Shown: piece after piece, positions 63,665 through 64,000 of the stretch
How positions within the stretch are numbered: the stretch's first letter is position 1
Layout: each line of letters starts with the position of its first letter
Position numbers and translations under genes: made by a program
Assembly: GCA_963691655.1 (NCBI GenBank)
Contig: OY829328.1
Coordinates: 84,820,400-84,884,399, forward strand
Length of the DNA: 64,000 bases
Source: Toxonevra muliebris
Taxonomy: Eukaryota > Arthropoda > Insecta > Diptera > Pallopteridae
Direction: 5' to 3'
The notes under the pieces: model-generated
The model's database searches: none
Seen by the model: only the letters and a program-made list of their open reading frames with translations
What the model was told of the DNA's origin: nothing

Positions 63665-63762
63665 GACCTCGATAATCTAGTGGATAGTGCACTAGACTTT
63701 CATCCAGAAGGTTGCGGGTTCGATTCCCGTCTTGGTCTGGTGGTTAATTCTCATAAACTTCT
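63665..63762 (+). repeat. tRNA-derived SINE head, copy 2
   Basis: The sequence from GACCTCGATAATCTAGTGGA through ACTAGACTTTCATCCAGAAG to GCGGGTTCGATTCCCGT resembles tRNA-Glu with A and B boxes. The acceptor strands pair only at the outer 4 bp. It runs on into CTTGGTCTGGTGGTTAATTC, shared with the copy at 15703-15797. Hence a SINE head rather than a tRNA gene. Confidence 0.7.
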
Positions 63763-64000
63763 TATATTCACTATCGTTATGAAGTGGATGAGAATTATAA
63801 GAATGTGTACAAGTACACACCTTGGTTGGTAATGGCAAAACCAACGAGCTGATAAAAAATTGCCACATAGCCGTTCGGAATCGGCGTTAAACTGCAGGTC
63901 CTACCATTGCCACTGTGGTCTAGTGGAAGAGTGCCAGACTCTTGTTTCTGGAGACCCGAGTTCGATTCTCGGCTTGGGTATGTTTCTTATCTATCTTTCT
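63763..64000 (+). repeat. SINE body and a second tRNA-like head at the window edge
   Basis: The body contains AGCCGTTCGGAATCGGCGTT followed by AAACTGCAGGTCC, a string I believe recurs in fly repeats. At 63911-63983 a second tRNA-like unit follows (ACTGTGGTCTAGTGGAAGAG; CCAGA/TCTGG stem with an 8-nt loop; GAGTTCGATTCTCGG). Its acceptor strands do not pair. The two heads in one orientation suggest a composite or tandem SINE, cut by the window end. Confidence 0.5.

Noticed and set aside
63911..63983. Functional tRNA gene at the right edge
   Set aside because: The anticodon loop would have 8 nt and the acceptor ends do not pair.

Overview
The window looks like nuclear DNA of a higher (cyclorrhaphan) fly. 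It is very A+T-rich, and its introns and flanks are kilobases long with many homopolymer tracts. Its one clear gene encodes a His/Gln/Ala/Ser/Thr-rich, fly-style inositol hexakisphosphate kinase. The transposon set (mariner, DD37E, hAT and piggyBac-type elements, I/LOA-like LINEs) also fits Diptera. I cannot name the species.

3.7-18 kb, minus strand: the inositol hexakisphosphate kinase gene (fly Ip6k type). I resolved seven coding exons by hand at 17713-16982, 13659-13533, 8636-8516, 7535-7459, 6205-5824, 5755-4875 and 4798-3765. All junctions are GT/AG and phase-consistent. They total 3354 nt, encoding 1117 residues plus stop. The kinase core is split by a ~560-residue low-complexity insert. 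A 5'UTR exon probably ends at 17714, with a 3' splice site just above 17921; promoter and first exon were not found. Intron 1 holds a hAT-type MITE, a tRNA-derived SINE and a piggyBac-type MITE. Intron 2 holds a hAT-like element and a short palindrome. Intron 3 holds a strikingly less A+T-rich 300 bp block that could be an enhancer or internal promoter.

18-27 kb: a possible small intronless orphan gene on the plus strand (18146/18272-18565), a dead mariner (18901-20191), a dead DD37E element (21445-22663), and a degenerate LINE (24933-26770) split by a second copy of the piggyBac-type MITE.

27-64 kb: no conventional gene recognised; either upstream intron or intergenic DNA. It holds two hAT elements nested at one target site (36984-37903), an element with perfect 35-bp terminal inverted repeats (40734-41179), an 11/22-bp minisatellite open in all three forward frames (43540-44322), a second LINE fragment (46805-47290), a cluster of unrecognised protein-like relics (48.7-50.3 kb), a hAT element with a transposase remnant and exact 8-bp target duplication (55354-56355), two mariner remnants (60840-62500), and tRNA-derived SINE sequence at the right edge.

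I did not find a multigene system. The best new leads are the orphan ORF at 18.2 kb, the nested hAT pair, the GC-richer block in Ip6k intron 3, and the relic cluster at 48.7-50.3 kb.
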